Shown: positions 49,580 to 62,200 of the stretch, piece by piece
How the letters are laid out: each line of letters starts with the position of its first letter
How positions within the stretch are numbered: position 1 is the stretch's first letter
From: Coniochaeta sp. PMI_546
Lineage: Eukaryota > Ascomycota > Sordariomycetes > Coniochaetales > Coniochaetaceae
Assembly: GCA_021432605.1 (NCBI GenBank)
Contig: MU271143.1
Location: 3,605,277-3,669,276, forward strand
Direction: 5' to 3'
DNA: 64,000 nucleotides
Made by a program: the position numbers and the translations under genes
Notes under the pieces: model-generated
The model's input: the letters and a program-made list of their open reading frames with translations, nothing else
The model's database searches: none
Told to the model about the DNA's origin: nothing

Positions 49580-50507
49580 CCGTGAGCACATCCTCGACTT
49601 CACGAGATATGGAACCAACGACGACTAGTTTCGTCTAGGCTTGGACTCCGCACCCTACCAGACCATGGTGCTGTGGACTCGTTCTACTCGCGATTGCTGT
49701 TGCGCGGACTTGAGGAGGGTAAAGAAGTCCTGGTTCGGTATACGACGGTGTTCGCATGCCCAGTGGCATACAAAAGGCAGACAAGAGGATGATACATGTG
49801 TACACTACATCTCCTGACATCGTCTGCTCATAGATGATGCCCGGGTGATCATGGCAAGCGGCGTTTTGGCACTTTGAAGGCTGCGGACTATGATGTAACT
49901 GTATACGCCCTAGAATGGAGACTGGATCTTAAAAAATATAGAAAGATCCTGAATACATATCTGTGAGCTATGTTTTTCGCACTCAACACAACAACCATAC
50001 ATACCGTAGTCTCCATGGATGGCCTATCAAAGAGATCATAGATGGCCCCCCGACCATGAGGACGCAGGTTCACCCTAACCCTGCGTTGGGGTCCCTTACG
50101 TAATGTGTTTGCTGACCCTGTCTGTTAGCGTGTAGGTAGGCTAAAGGAGGCACGTCAGTGCAGCCGCAAGGCTTGAGCTCCAACCTGAAGTTCCATGTGT
50201 CCAATTGGCAGCCTTGAACTTCGATACGCTCATAACCCTCATCTCTCCACGGGCTTTGTTGTACGTGGGAAACCGCCACGGCTTCTATTTAAGCTTGAGC
50301 GACGTATCAAGATGTGCCAGGCATAAACGACTCCTGTCGGGACACATTGCACATTCCTTTATGATACAGAACGACTGTTCGTTTCGTCTACTGCAACAAG
50401 AGGATCGACCCTCGACAGTCCACGAGATCGAGCTTGACCTTACTACGAGGGCTCGACATCACATCGATTTGAGATATTCGCCGCTGTCACATATTTAAAA
50501 CTCGATA
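49580..50507. other. Gap between anp1 and the ARF-GEF gene
   Basis: 928 bases without a supported gene. A TATTTAAA lies just before the ATG at 50508. Confidence 0.6.
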
Positions 50508-53500
50508 ATGTCATCACTGACAGGTCAAGCCGTCACCATGGACACACCGGCGCCCGTACCCTCGACCCCAGCGACCCCTTACTCACGGCGCTTCGCACAC
50601 TCCTCCCGCATGCAATACAGGAGTCGCCCGGTGTCGGTAGCTGTCGACCCAGTATCACTGGTTATATCCGAATGCATCGCTATCACCTCAGCTATTCAGA
50701 AGTATGCTCGATCACCGCATTCATCCGTCTCAGCCATTCTGGGTGGAAGCCCGAACCTGGTCCAGCTTGGTCCTCCTACCTCTGCATTACGACCCAGAAG
50801 CAAACCTTCGTCGGCTGCCGTTGCCGTGTCAGGCGATGCTACCGCCGATCTGGGACCAGCAAACAGATGGGGGCTCAGAGGCAAGAAGGGCAAGAGCATG
50901 CAGGACAACCCGTTAATATCTGGCTTTGGAAGGCTACGGCAGGAGTTAACCGGTGTCAAAGGTACAGTCGGACGTTGAAATTACATCGGTGACGCGCATG
51001 CTAACAAATGCAGACATCCACAAATTCGACGCCCTCGTCCTCCTCTTTCCCTTTCTCCAGATCATTCAGGCCAAAGGAACCGCCGCTCCAGTCACAGTTC
51101 TTGCTCTTCGCGCCATTCGAAAGTTCCTCGCATACGGCTTCATTGCTCCCGACTCCCCGAGATTTGCTTTAGCATTGCAAGCTCTCTCGGCAGCTATAAC
51201 ACACTGCCAATTCGACATTAGCGACTCTGCGCAGGAGGAGGTTGTGCTCCTCATGATCCTACACCTGATGGAAGACATGCTCTCTGGGCCAGGCGGCGAT
51301 ATTCTTAGTGATGAAAGCGTCTGCGACATGATGGGACGTGGTCTGACCATATGTTCCCGGTCGAGGTTCTCAGAAGTGCTCCGGCGGACAGCTGAAGCCT
51401 CCATGGTTCGCATGTGCCAGATCATATTCGAAGACCTGAAGCATCTAGAAGTGGAAGCTGGGGACGAAAGCGACGCCTTGGACAAGCAAACCGACGCAGA
51501 TATGGATAATGTTAAGATGGACCCAGCTGCCAACGGGACAGATGTTCCTGTAACCCCAGAACCCACGGCACCTCAAATATCTGCCGACCCGCGGCAGTCG
51601 TCGAGCTCGGAGAAGGCGAGTAGTAGCGCCACTGGAGAAGCCGGCCGGACAAGCACAAGTTCAAGTGCTGAAGACTCGGTGTCTGTAGACCTCCGACCGT
51701 ACTCGCTTCCGTCTGTACGAGAACTCTTCAGGGTGCTTGTTAACTTCCTCGATCCTCACGATCACAGACATCCGGATCAGATGAGGGTCATGGCTTTGCG
51801 CATCATTCATGTTGCCCTTGAGGTTGCTGGACCTTCAATTGCAAGACATCCGGCGTTGGCAACCATTGCTGAGGACCAGCTGTGTGCACATCTCTTCCAG
51901 TTAGTTCGGTCGGACAATATGGCTATTCTCCAAGAAGCTCTGATTGTGGCAGGCACCCTCCTGTCGACTTGCCGAGGAGTTCTCAAGCTTCAACAGGAAC
52001 TTTACTTGTCATATCTGGTTGCTTGCCTACACCCATCCGTCGACATCCCCCGAGAGCCAGGGATCGATCCATCTCTATACGCTGGCATACCACAAGCGCC
52101 CAAACTTGTCAAGCCGCCACCGTCCCAGACAAGTAGTGGTCGATCAACACCAGTGCCAGTCAAGGACCGCCAAAAACTCGGTATGGAGGGCGGAACTCGC
52201 AAACCAGAAGCCCGACAGGCCATGGTCGAAAATATCGGCGTCCTGGCACGGATGCCGACGTTCATGGTCGAGTTATTCGTCAACTACGACTGTGACGAGG
52301 ACCGTTCGGACTTGTGCGAAGATATGATTGGGCTTTTGTCTAGGAATGCTCTTCCGGACTCAGCTACATGGAGCACAACCAGCGTCCCACCGCTGTGTCT
52401 TGACGCGCTTCTGAGATTTGTGCAGTTCATTGCGGAACGACTTCCCGATGAGCCTGTGACTGAGGACTACCCTGATCCAGAGAAGCTCAGACAACGGAGA
52501 CAGCGCAAAAAGGTCATCGTCAAGGGCACAAGCAAATTCAATGAGAGCCCTAAGGGCGGGCTCGCTTATCTCCAAGATAAAGGCGTTATCGAGGATGTGA
52601 ATGATCCTAGAGCAGTTGCCAAGTTTCTCAAAGGGACTTCCAGAGTCAACAAGAAGGTCCTTGGCGAATTCCTGTCTAAGAAGGGCAATGAAGGCATTTT
52701 GGATGCTTTCATGGACCAGTTTGACTTCACTGGCAAGCGTGTCGACGAAGCTCTTCGGGTCCTTCTGGAGTCTTTCCGACTTCCTGGCGAGGCTCCCCTG
52801 ATCGAACGCATTGTGTCCTCTTTCTCAGAGAAGTACTGCTCAGGATCCGATATACAGGATGTCGCGGACAAGGATGCCGTATTTATCCTTACCTACGCCA
52901 TCATTATTCTCAACACCGATCAGCACAACCCTAATCTCAAGAACGAAAAGAGAATGACCATCACAGACTTTGCCAGGAACCTACGGGGCCAGAATGGCGG
53001 CAAGGACTTCGAGCCGCAGTTCCTGCAAGATATCTACGATGCCATCAAGTCTAACGAAATCATTCTCCCAGACGAACACGACAATAAGCATGCCTTTGAT
53101 TACGCCTGGAAGGAGCTGCTCCTCAAGACGGAAGCCGCCGGACCTTTGATTTTGTGTAATACCAATATCTACGATAAGGATATGTTTGCTGCGACTTGGA
53201 AGCCTATTGTGGCGACCTTGTCGTATGTCTTCATGTCTGCAACTGATGATACGGTCTACGCAAGGGTTGTGACGGGATTCGATGAGTGTGCAAGGATTGC
53301 GGCAAAATATGGCAACACCGAGGCTTTAGATCAGATCATCTACTGCCTCAGCCATATGACATCCTTGGCATCTGAGACGCTCTCTAACACTTCCCTAAAT
53401 ACTGAGGTCCAGGTCGGTGAGAACAGCGTCATGGTCAGCGAGCTTGCTGTCAAACTCGGTCGAGATTTCAGGGCTCAGTTGGCAACGCTGGTGCTCTTCC

Positions 53501-55566
53501 GTGTCGTGACTCAGAACGAACATGTCATTAGGAAGAGCTGGAAATATGTAAGCACCGTCGACTCTGTTTGTCAAGCGGGCACTAACTGTGACAGATCATC
53601 CGGATTTGGCTCAACCTCTTTGTCAACTCGCTGATACCACCATTTTTCTCAGAAGATGCGTCAAAGATTGCCCTTCCTCCGATTCCATTACAGAATCCTA
53701 ATCAGGTTATTGATCGGGCGGCAAAGCAAAACGAGTCCGGCTTCTTTTCGGCTTTTACCTCATACATCTCAAGCTATGCTGCGGATGACCCCCCTGAACC
53801 GTCTGATGAGGAGCTGGAGAGCACGTTGTGCACTGTGGACTGCGTGAATGCATGCCACATGGGTGACGTCTTTGCCAACATCAGCAATCTTCCTGCAGAG
53901 AGCCTAGAAGCGCTCGTCGAGGCGTTGCTAAGCGAGATCCCTGACGATAACGGCTCCGGTATTGTCATTACCGTTAAGAACGCCGACACCGTGCCATCAT
54001 CTCCACCCAACGGTCAGAAGCCTCGGCAGACAGGGCCAGTATACGATCCGGCGATGATATACATACTCGAATTCTGCACCATCCTGGCTCTGCGAGACGA
54101 CAACACGACCGAACTCCTTGGAAAACGGGTTGTAGACGTCCTGCAGGCCGTGCTGCGGGACGTTGCCAGCTATCACCCTATTCTTGTCGCCCGCGCCTCC
54201 TTCTACCTTTTCAAGCTTCTGCAAGCGGGATATGTAAGACCTTTGTACCGAACTACTCTCTCACAATTGGGTTACTAACAAAGAGCTAGGATTACGACTA
54301 TGTCCGTGTACCGGTGTTGCTCCATAGCATCTCAAGCTTCTCCAAAGACCTGCTGCAGAAGACCTCCGCCCCGGTCCTTCAAGGTCTGAAACTGTGCATC
54401 GAGACGCCGGGTCCGTTGAGAAACGAGATCATGACTTCACCTGACTTCTGGGTAATTTTGCAAACGCTCTCTAGCCACTCTGCATCCGCGGGCACCGTCT
54501 TCGAGATACTGGAGAGCGGCGTTTCTGGGACGCCGCCAGCAATCATGGCCGACAACTATGAGGCAGCCATCGGACTGCTTAACTCGTTTGCGTCTGCCGC
54601 CAGCTCAGCAGCGGGTCCAGAACAGAAGACGGATCGAAAACAGGGCCAGCAGCAGCGGAAGGCTCGCCCTGCGAAGTCCGAGAAATCCAGCAGTGACAAA
54701 CCTGCCGTCGCTAGGGGCATCAAAGCGGTGAATATCATATACAGCATGACCAGCCGTATCCCGCAGCTCATGAAACAGTCGCATCTCGAGAGCAACGAAG
54801 GTAAGCCGAGACCCTCCTTCCACCATGCCGTTCTCGTCCGATGACACACAGAAACTAACCTCTCCTAGCCTGGTCCGCCTACTGGCTCCCCATCTTCCAG
54901 GCAATGACAACACAATGCACCAACCCCTGCCGCGAGGTCCGACACCTCGCCTTCACCTCCCTCCAGCGGTCTCTCCTCTCTCCCGAACTAACATCGGCCG
55001 ACCACGAAGAATGGACGGCCATCTTTGGCGAGGTGCTCTTCCCCCTCATTCTCCGTCTCCTAAAGCCGGAGGTGTTTTCCTCTGACCGGGACGGCATGAG
55101 CGAGACGCGAGTCCAGGTCGCCTCTCTCCTCTGCAAAGTCTTCCTGCAGTATTTGGTCCTGCTGTCTAAGTGGGAGGGCATGCTGGATTTATGGTTGCGG
55201 ATTATCGAGATTATGGACCGGTTGATGAACAGTGGGCAAGGTGATAGTCTCGTAAGTTGCAGATGGCAGAGCGTATCATTGTGTGTGAGTATTGTGCTGA
55301 CTTTGCCGGAATAGGAGGAAGCTGTGCCGGAGAATCTGAAGAATATCCTGCTGTTCATGAGCAGTAGCGGGTATCTCGTTCCGCCTAGCAAGGATCCGGA
55401 GAAGGCGGAGTTGTGGACCGAGACGTGGAAGAGGATCGATCGGTTCTTGCCCGAGCTGAGGGGCGAGCTTGCGCTTGAGGAGGAGGCTAAGGCTGAGGAG
55501 AAAAGTGCGGTGCCGGTTGAGGCGGCGCCAAAGGTTGAGGTTGAGGTTGAGGATGCGAAGGCGTAG
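50508..55566 (+). CDS. geaA: Gea/GBF1-type ARF guanine nucleotide exchange factor (Sec7 domain)
   Basis: Join of 50508-50961, 51014-53547, 53595-54233, 54290-54800, 54869-55251 and 55315-55566, 1,590 residues. Such proteins load GTP on ARF1 at the early Golgi, driving COPI coat assembly. The N-terminal DCB/HUS region includes RWGLRGKKGKSMQDNPL (about 122-138) and FLQIIQAKGTAAPVTVLALR. Sec7 spans about 652-845 with SRVNKKVLGEFLSKKG, the catalytic glutamate E744 in FRLPGEAPLIERI, and AIIILNTDQHNPNLKNEKRM. HDS regions follow, with Ser/Ala/Lys-rich linkers near 1,290-1,330 and an acidic EVEVEVED tail. The order and length match Gea1/Gea2/GBF1 rather than the larger Sec7 or the MON2 types. All five introns are short; two have clear CTAAC or TACTAAC branch sites. 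Residue 783 is isoleucine where brefeldin-sensitive members have methionine (see findings). Confidence 0.92.
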
Positions 55567-56568
55567 GTTGAGGTGCGGCGGCGTGAGTGCCAAAAAGCAT
55601 TCTAGGGTTCATCGCATTGCATGAGTAGCTCTAAGGGGCTTCATCGGCTTGATATTGGTCTAGGTGATATTAGATAATGGTGCTGTGACGTGTATTATAC
55701 GGATCGGGGTGCTGTTGTTGCTTTGGCATAATAGATGGAGCAGAATCATTTGAGATTGCTGATGCATACTACTACTACAGAACGGTGGGTGCAATAGCTG
55801 TTAGTAACCCAATGTACTTCGTCCCATTGGTGTGTATGACCGTAGAAGTCACGACGAGTGTGTTGTCGCGGCAGCTTTGGTCATCGTGACCATGTTTGGG
55901 AGCGCGTTTAGGAGAGACCCGATTCCTACGAAAGCTGATTATAGGGGGACTTGTCGGCATGCTGAACCGCTTGTGAAAGCGAAGTCACGCTTCATGAAAG
56001 ACGTCTGTGAAGAAGCATAGGAGTAGCACTCCCTTGTTACACTTGCCGTCGAGTTGGGCTTACTCAAACGTTAACAATAATGTCATCGTTAGGGCTCGCC
56101 TCTCTTAGAATATCAGCCAGCTTATAGAGGATCCCAAGAAATTAGCTCTCCTAACCCCCTTAAATGTGTTATCTATCTCGCTCATCAAAGTCGGCGTCAC
56201 CAACTTCATTGCTAAATGCAGGAGGGCTACGATCCTGTAGGCTACAGATCAGAATCGTTGTCGGACCCTACTTAGACAGTGAGGTGGCCAAGCTGCAACC
56301 TTTCGACATAGTCCTCCTTGCATCGTGGCACTAGGTTGTATTCGAAAATCTTCATCCTCAAAGAATTGTGCGGATATGGTTCCTCGTGGCCAAAGACAAT
56401 CTTCTCGTCGGTCACAGCTCATGACCATGATGGGGCACGACTTGTCGTTACATGCCTGCAGAAGCCGAGCTCTGTTTCCATATAAAACAACATCCAGGCC
56501 ACCACTCCTGAGACCAGACACATATTCAGCCTCAATGACCTCCTGAATCCGTCAAGCAAGAACACATA
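55567..56568. other. Gap after the ARF-GEF gene
   Basis: About 1 kb without a supported gene, including the ARF-GEF 3' region. A minus-strand frame at 56249-56521 has no ATG start at its 5' end and no family signal. Confidence 0.55.
56481..56487 (+). promoter_or_regulatory. TATA-like element before the candidate small gene
   Basis: TATAAAA lies 88 bases upstream of the ATG at 56569. It only has meaning if that gene is real. Confidence 0.3.
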
Positions 56569-56928
56569 ATGCCGACAGTTTCTCAGACTCATGTAACGAT
56601 CTTGGACGTAAGTAATTCTTCCTGTGAGCTGAAGCAGATGACTGATCGAAAGCCTGGCGTAGAACTTGCATCTTCTATCTTATTATCTTAGTACGAGAAG
56701 GATGTAGATGTGATAAAAAGCAGAACAAAGAAGATGCACCGCATGTCATTTGGAGGCCGAAAGAGCTTCAGGTTGATCTGTAACATCGCGATGGAGAACC
56801 GCTTTGTTGTCCACACCTTGAAGCGCTTTCAGGAGCTCGTCGTTGGTTCTTCTGGCCTCTGTTGCTTGTCGAATGCACCTGCAACTATCTTAGATGATCC
56901 CCCCACGCATCCCGCTTCCCCAGACTAA
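56569..56928 (+). CDS. Candidate small two-exon gene, 91 residues, unknown
   Basis: A 13-codon exon (56569-56607) is followed by GTAAGT, an 84-base intron and TATCTTAG, then an in-frame exon 56692-56928 ending in TAA. The predicted product begins MPTVSQTHVTILD and continues with a basic middle (SRTKKMHRMSFGGRKSF). It has no signal peptide, clear membrane span or known motif. A TATA-like element lies 88 bases upstream. I do not recognise it. The splice signals and TATA are the only support, so it could equally be a chance frame in the ula1 promoter region. Confidence 0.28.
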
Positions 56929-57214
56929 GGTATGTGTAATAAGCCACAAGCACGGTACTTCTAGTGTGGCGCTAAGGATCACACGCTTATTACATAGTAC
57001 CTACCTTCCCGTTGAGCCCCGCACATGTGGCTGACACACCAGAGCACGACCCCGCCTTGAATCCGCTAACTGAGGAAGCTCCGGCGGCCAAGCATCTCGA
57101 CGCGACCAACGTCAACGATTATAACGACCATTTTCGTGTGAACGACAGTAGACCCCTGGCGCCATCAGCGGAATCACAACGAACTCTACCATGATATAAC
57201 AGACGTTAAACAAC

Positions 57215-59223
57215 ATGACCGAGGTTGTGATGACGCAGACCCCGCCGGTCCTTCAAGGTCCATCCGAGAAGGAGCGCAAGTATGATCGCCAACTCAGGTT
57301 ATGGGCGGCGAGCGGCCAGGCGGCTCTGGAATCTGCAAATCTGCTTCTCGTAAACTCTGGTAGCGGAACAGTTGGCGTGGAGACACTGAAGAACCTCGTA
57401 TTGCCGGGTACGGATCCGTTAAAGACGTGATTCACTTGTCGCTTCGTGATGCTGACATTGGCCGCAAACAGGTATCGGCCGATTCACCATTGTGGATAAC
57501 ACAGTTGTTAGCGAAGCTGACTTGGGCGTCAACTTCTTCCTCGACGAGAGCTCGCTTGGAAAGATGCGAGCACAGTGCTCTACCGAGCTACTGCTCGAAC
57601 TAAACCCAGAGGTTCAAGGCGACTGGTACCTGAAGAGGGAGGTATGGACAGACACCGCCCCCTCGCTTGCTAGAGATGGTCAGATACGACTTGTCTGACA
57701 TCGTGGATATAGGGCGCCCTGAACCTTCAAGACTTTCTCGCCACATCGACTACATTCACGATGATCATGTATACCTTACCTATACAACCGGACGATCTGG
57801 CCCTCCTCCAGGAATACGGCCGACGGCACAAGACTCCACTGGTGGCAATACACTCGGCGGGCTTCTACTCGTACTTCCGCCTTTTCCTGCCCGGCGCGTT
57901 CCCGATCGTCGACACCCACCCAGACGAGACTGCGACAACAGACCTGCGACTATTGACGCCCTGGCCGGAGCTAGCAGATTTCGCGAAGGAACTGACCAAG
58001 GATATCGACGGTCTGGACGCGCATCAACATGGTCACCTGCCGTTCGTCGCTATATTACTACATTACCTCGAAAGGTGGAGAGAGACCCACGACGGCGCGA
58101 ACCCGTCCACGTATGCGGAAAAGACCGCTTTCCGCCGGTTGGTGCAGGACGCGGCCAGGAGGGACAATCCAGAGGGTGGCGAGGAGAACTTTGATGAAGC
58201 TGTTGCCGCTGTGCTCAAGACGGTCACTCCTAGTACCCTCCCATCAAGCCTCAGGGAGGTATTCGAGTACAAGCGAACAAATCCGGTTGGTCAAGCATAG
58301 GCCCACGAATCCACACAGATCGCGCCCGGTTGAGTGGAAAAGGAAAAGCGAATTGCTGACGTGACCATTAGCAAGAAGAAAATTCGGGTTTCTGGATCAT
58401 AGCAGACGCTATCCAGAAGTTCTACGAGAAGCACAACTGCCTGCCAGTACCGGGTAACGTGCCCGACATGAAGGCGCAGTCAGACGTCTACATCAAGCTA
58501 CAGAACATCTACAAGGCAAAAGCACGTCAAGACGTAGAGGAGGTTCTAAGCATGGTGCAGGCAAGTCCGGGTGGCCGAGACGTGGATCCCGCAGAAGTGG
58601 AGCTGTTCTGCAAGAACGCAGCCTTCGTCAAGCTCATCAAGGCATCAGGAGGAGGAGCGGGAAGCAATGGCAGCTTCGACGAGAGTGCTGATCGGTTGGC
58701 GACGGTTACTGGTAAGTGCTTGTGGCGGATCATATCTCGCTTGTTCTTCGCGAGGCATCATGACCATCATATCATCTCCACTCCGCCACCCCTTTCATTC
58801 CATTCCACCCCCGCGCATGTCAGAGATGAGCGTCCAGACTGGAAGCGGTTATATTGACATTTTGCCACAGCTGAGGAGTTCGAAAACGACAAGAACGCCG
58901 AGGCCTTCATGGGACCTCTTTCCCTCATACCGATCTACCTCACTCTGTACGCGACGTCGCACGTGTTCCACCCCGCCAGCTCAGAGCAGATCTTGGCGCA
59001 AGTGGGCAGACTTGTTCCAGGGGCGGACGAGAACGAGCGGGTGATCGAGGCCGCCCAGGAGGTGGCGCGAGCCGGGGGTGGGGAGCTGCACAACATCTCG
59101 GCTCTGACGGGCGGCATGGTGGCGCAGGAGGTGATCAAGATCATTACGAAGCAGTACATACCCGTCGACAATACGTGCATCTTTGACGGCATAGGGAGCC
59201 GATGCCAGGTTGTCCGGTTATGA
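57215..59223 (+). CDS. ula1: NEDD8-activating enzyme E1 regulatory subunit (Ula1/APP-BP1)
   Basis: Join of 57215-57407, 57472-57641, 57713-58285, 58372-58711 and 58871-59223, 542 residues (human NAE1 has 534). With Uba3 it forms the heterodimeric E1 that adenylates NEDD8/Rub1 for cullin modification; this half lacks the catalytic cysteine. The N-terminus has [20 protein letters not shown] (about 20-39), then the adenylation-fold stretch [20 protein letters not shown] and [12 protein letters not shown]. Conserved later blocks are [39 protein letters not shown] (written here in two parts), [20 protein letters not shown] and [20 protein letters not shown]. The C-terminus ends [14 protein letters not shown], as in APP-BP1. 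Intron 3 (58286-58371) has a GTTGGT donor, the least usual here. Intron 4 is 159 bases, the longest in the window. All phases add up. Confidence 0.93.
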
Positions 59224-62200
59224 AAGGGGTGAGAGCGCAGGCGCCCTTTTTGCCAGTGACGTACCGCTTGGCTGTCTTTCTGGCTCAGAGAAGTCCGGGG
59301 AAGCCGTCGCTGCTCTTGCCGGATGGAAAGTCTGACAGGTAGCATACGAGGGGGGATAGGCCAAAAAAGTCCGGGGTAAAAAGAAGGGGTTTTCGGGAAG
59401 CTCCCGGATGTGAGGCGAATGTGGATGGAAGTCTGAAGAAGGGTGGGTGGCGTTTGTCGAGGAACTGAGGGCCGCCGTCCTGACGGAATGCTCTGGCGCG
59501 TGTTTTTGCTAAAAGGCGTACCTGCCTCTGGGTATATCCGGGAAGCAGGGCAGCATGGCAAAGCCAAGGTAACGTGCAGGAGGGAAGGGTACATGGTGCG
59601 CCCAGCGTTGCAATATGGCTGAGGGGCATCCGGCAGTGGCCTTATACAGATCCGGGTTAATCAAGATAGAAAGGGGAGCCTCGTGAGAAAAGTTGGAGAA
59701 GAGGGCAAAGGGGGAAGAAGGAGGGGAACCTCTGTGGGAGTGGAGAGGATGTGTAGCAAAAGTTGGAGGAGAGACTGAACAGACGAACGTTAATATTTTT
59801 TCTTCGTCGTCTCATGATGCTCGGACTTCGATGCATCCCAGTGGAAACATGCTCTTCTGCCCACCCTTTTTTTTTTCTTGTGCACTTTCTCCAATTTTGA
59901 GCTGCAAGAGAAGCGATGTAAGGGGGGTGGGTTCATCCACGGCCTGTGGGCCGGTCGTCGTGCGGTCGAGGTCTCCGGACGAGCGAGACCAGCGTGGTGC
60001 TACTACCTTGCGTAGCCATGGCTTACATATGTAGATCTGGTACGGCTCTGGACGGAGATCACATCGGACCGTAGGGCCTGTCAAGACTAGCAGTGGAACA
60101 TCGTTCGCTGCTACGTCGTTCCATGGAAACCCTATATCCTGTTACAAACGTATTTGGCTAGGTTGCAGGTGTTGTTCGAGGCTGGGCTTAGAGTTTCCGG
60201 CGCGGTGGCTGGCTGATATGTGAGCGCTGTAGTCTGACTTGAATGTGCCAGGTCCAGTCAAGGCATGTATCCATGCAATGCGTGTGTAGGAGGGGCAGAT
60301 AGGTAGGTTTGGAGACCTCCTGCTGTTGACATAATCTAGCAAGAGATCGCGACGGCTTGCGATCCCGGCCGGTGATGGAATTGGAGGACGTGGTGCATAC
60401 AGCCGCCTCTGTGTGTATATTGGTGTTACTTCTTCCAGCGTTCCAGAAACCTTTCCACCAGACCCTTGATAATGTGCGGCTACATCTGCCGCGTCGCTGG
60501 GTAGAAGGACAATGAGAGCAGTCAAATTTCCAAGAAAATCATATCAGACTTCCACAGAAGACGGAAGCATGAGACGCGGCATTGCAGAAAACTACTACTA
60601 TCCTCTGATCAAGTCTTTCCAGTGCAGTCATCTCAAGACCAGGCATACGTAGTTGTCGATTTTATTGAATAAGAATTGCAGAAGGAGGATCGACGCATCC
60701 GAATTTGCGTCAAGGATGTGAATGAGTGCCGGAGAAAGACGTCAGAGCTTTCATGAGGAGAGGTTCCAGGGAGGGAACCATGTACCGGATCAGGGCATAT
60801 CCTGAAGAGGAGATCAGCCACCATCCTCGCAACCACTTCATCTGGGGCTTGACGACTGTTGTCATGGACCTGTGAGCTTTTGGGCTTTAGCTATGCATGG
60901 TGTGGCGTTGGTAGGGTGTGGTGGTGAAACCATATAATATGCGCTGTCCTGCACCAGTGCTTGAACGGGAATAGGCACCATGGAAAGCGACTACTCGAGG
61001 CGCCCCTCTGGCATCGGTTTTGCGGCCGCTTGTTCCAAGATGAAAGGAGGCCGATAATTGTCCGACATATATAGACATACGTACCTACAGAGGTAATGTC
61101 TTCGAGACGATGCCGTCAGCGAAAGAGCAAGGCGGCTCCAGGAAACACTAGTACAGGGTAGTCTGCTTAAGCGGAGAAGCCTCTGGGCAGAACGATAGGA
61201 CAGGCCGCATTTCTGATAGAGTGCTGGAGGTGGAGAAGCCAGTGTCAGGAACCAGGGGTACAAGGGCGATGTCAGAGAGGTTGGATTTGGAACTACACTC
61301 AATCCAGTAACCTCACCGGCCGGCACTGGGCCTGGACCTTGGTACCTCAAGCGCTTTCCTAGCAGTTAATCCGGTTGGCTCGGATTTGGGGGCCGAAAGC
61401 CAGATCCATGAAGCTCTTAATTGGAGCGTGAGCTGGCCAGCGATAGATTAAGACGAGACCACACAAATGGTCAGATGACAACTCTGGCCATCTCGCGTGT
61501 TATCTTTATCTCAGGCAGCCTCAGATATGAGGCAAGATCGATAGAGGCTTACCCCAGCCGCATCAAGAGACTCGCTGAAGATAGATGGCGAAAGTTTTGC
61601 GAGCCTCTGCGCGTGACACACTTGCGCCTATCCATGCGATCTACCCAGACTGTAAAGGTATAACAGCTAGCAGACGGGCGGAATTCGGAAGACGAAATGT
61701 ACGGAACGCCAGCCGCTGTCTCCACACCACGAGCACCAGGACTGCAGTCTGGCAGCCGTGCACACTGTGATAAAACCAGACCACGCTTGCGGAGATGAAA
61801 AAGACACAGACATGAGACGGGAGCGTAAGCGACGAACGAGGAGGATACGATAATGATATTCGGCTTGATAATGCCTGGTCAAGCCATTATAGGTGCTGGA
61901 GATGAGTATAGCTCGCCCGTGGACGGGTGGAAGAATTAATCTAGGGGGCCGGGTTAATATACGCGACTCTGCGAACCTCTGACCGGCGAACCACAGGCAC
62001 CATGAATCACTATTTCGTCCACGATTGTTCCTGTGAAGGGACAAGCCACAAAGCTGCCACGCCCAAAATGCGCCAGCCTCCTGCTAACAGGTGCTGTGAT
62101 GCGACGAACGTCGGTAGCATAGCAACAGCGCTCCTCTCGCAGCCTTGGTGGCACAATTGGCATCCATTCACCCACGGTGCGACGCCAAGCCGGATATACA

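Noticed and set aside
58935-59594. A 219-codon minus-strand open frame at the end of ula1
   Set aside because: It overlaps the last ula1 exon antisense and runs into the 3' region without a motif or intron pattern.
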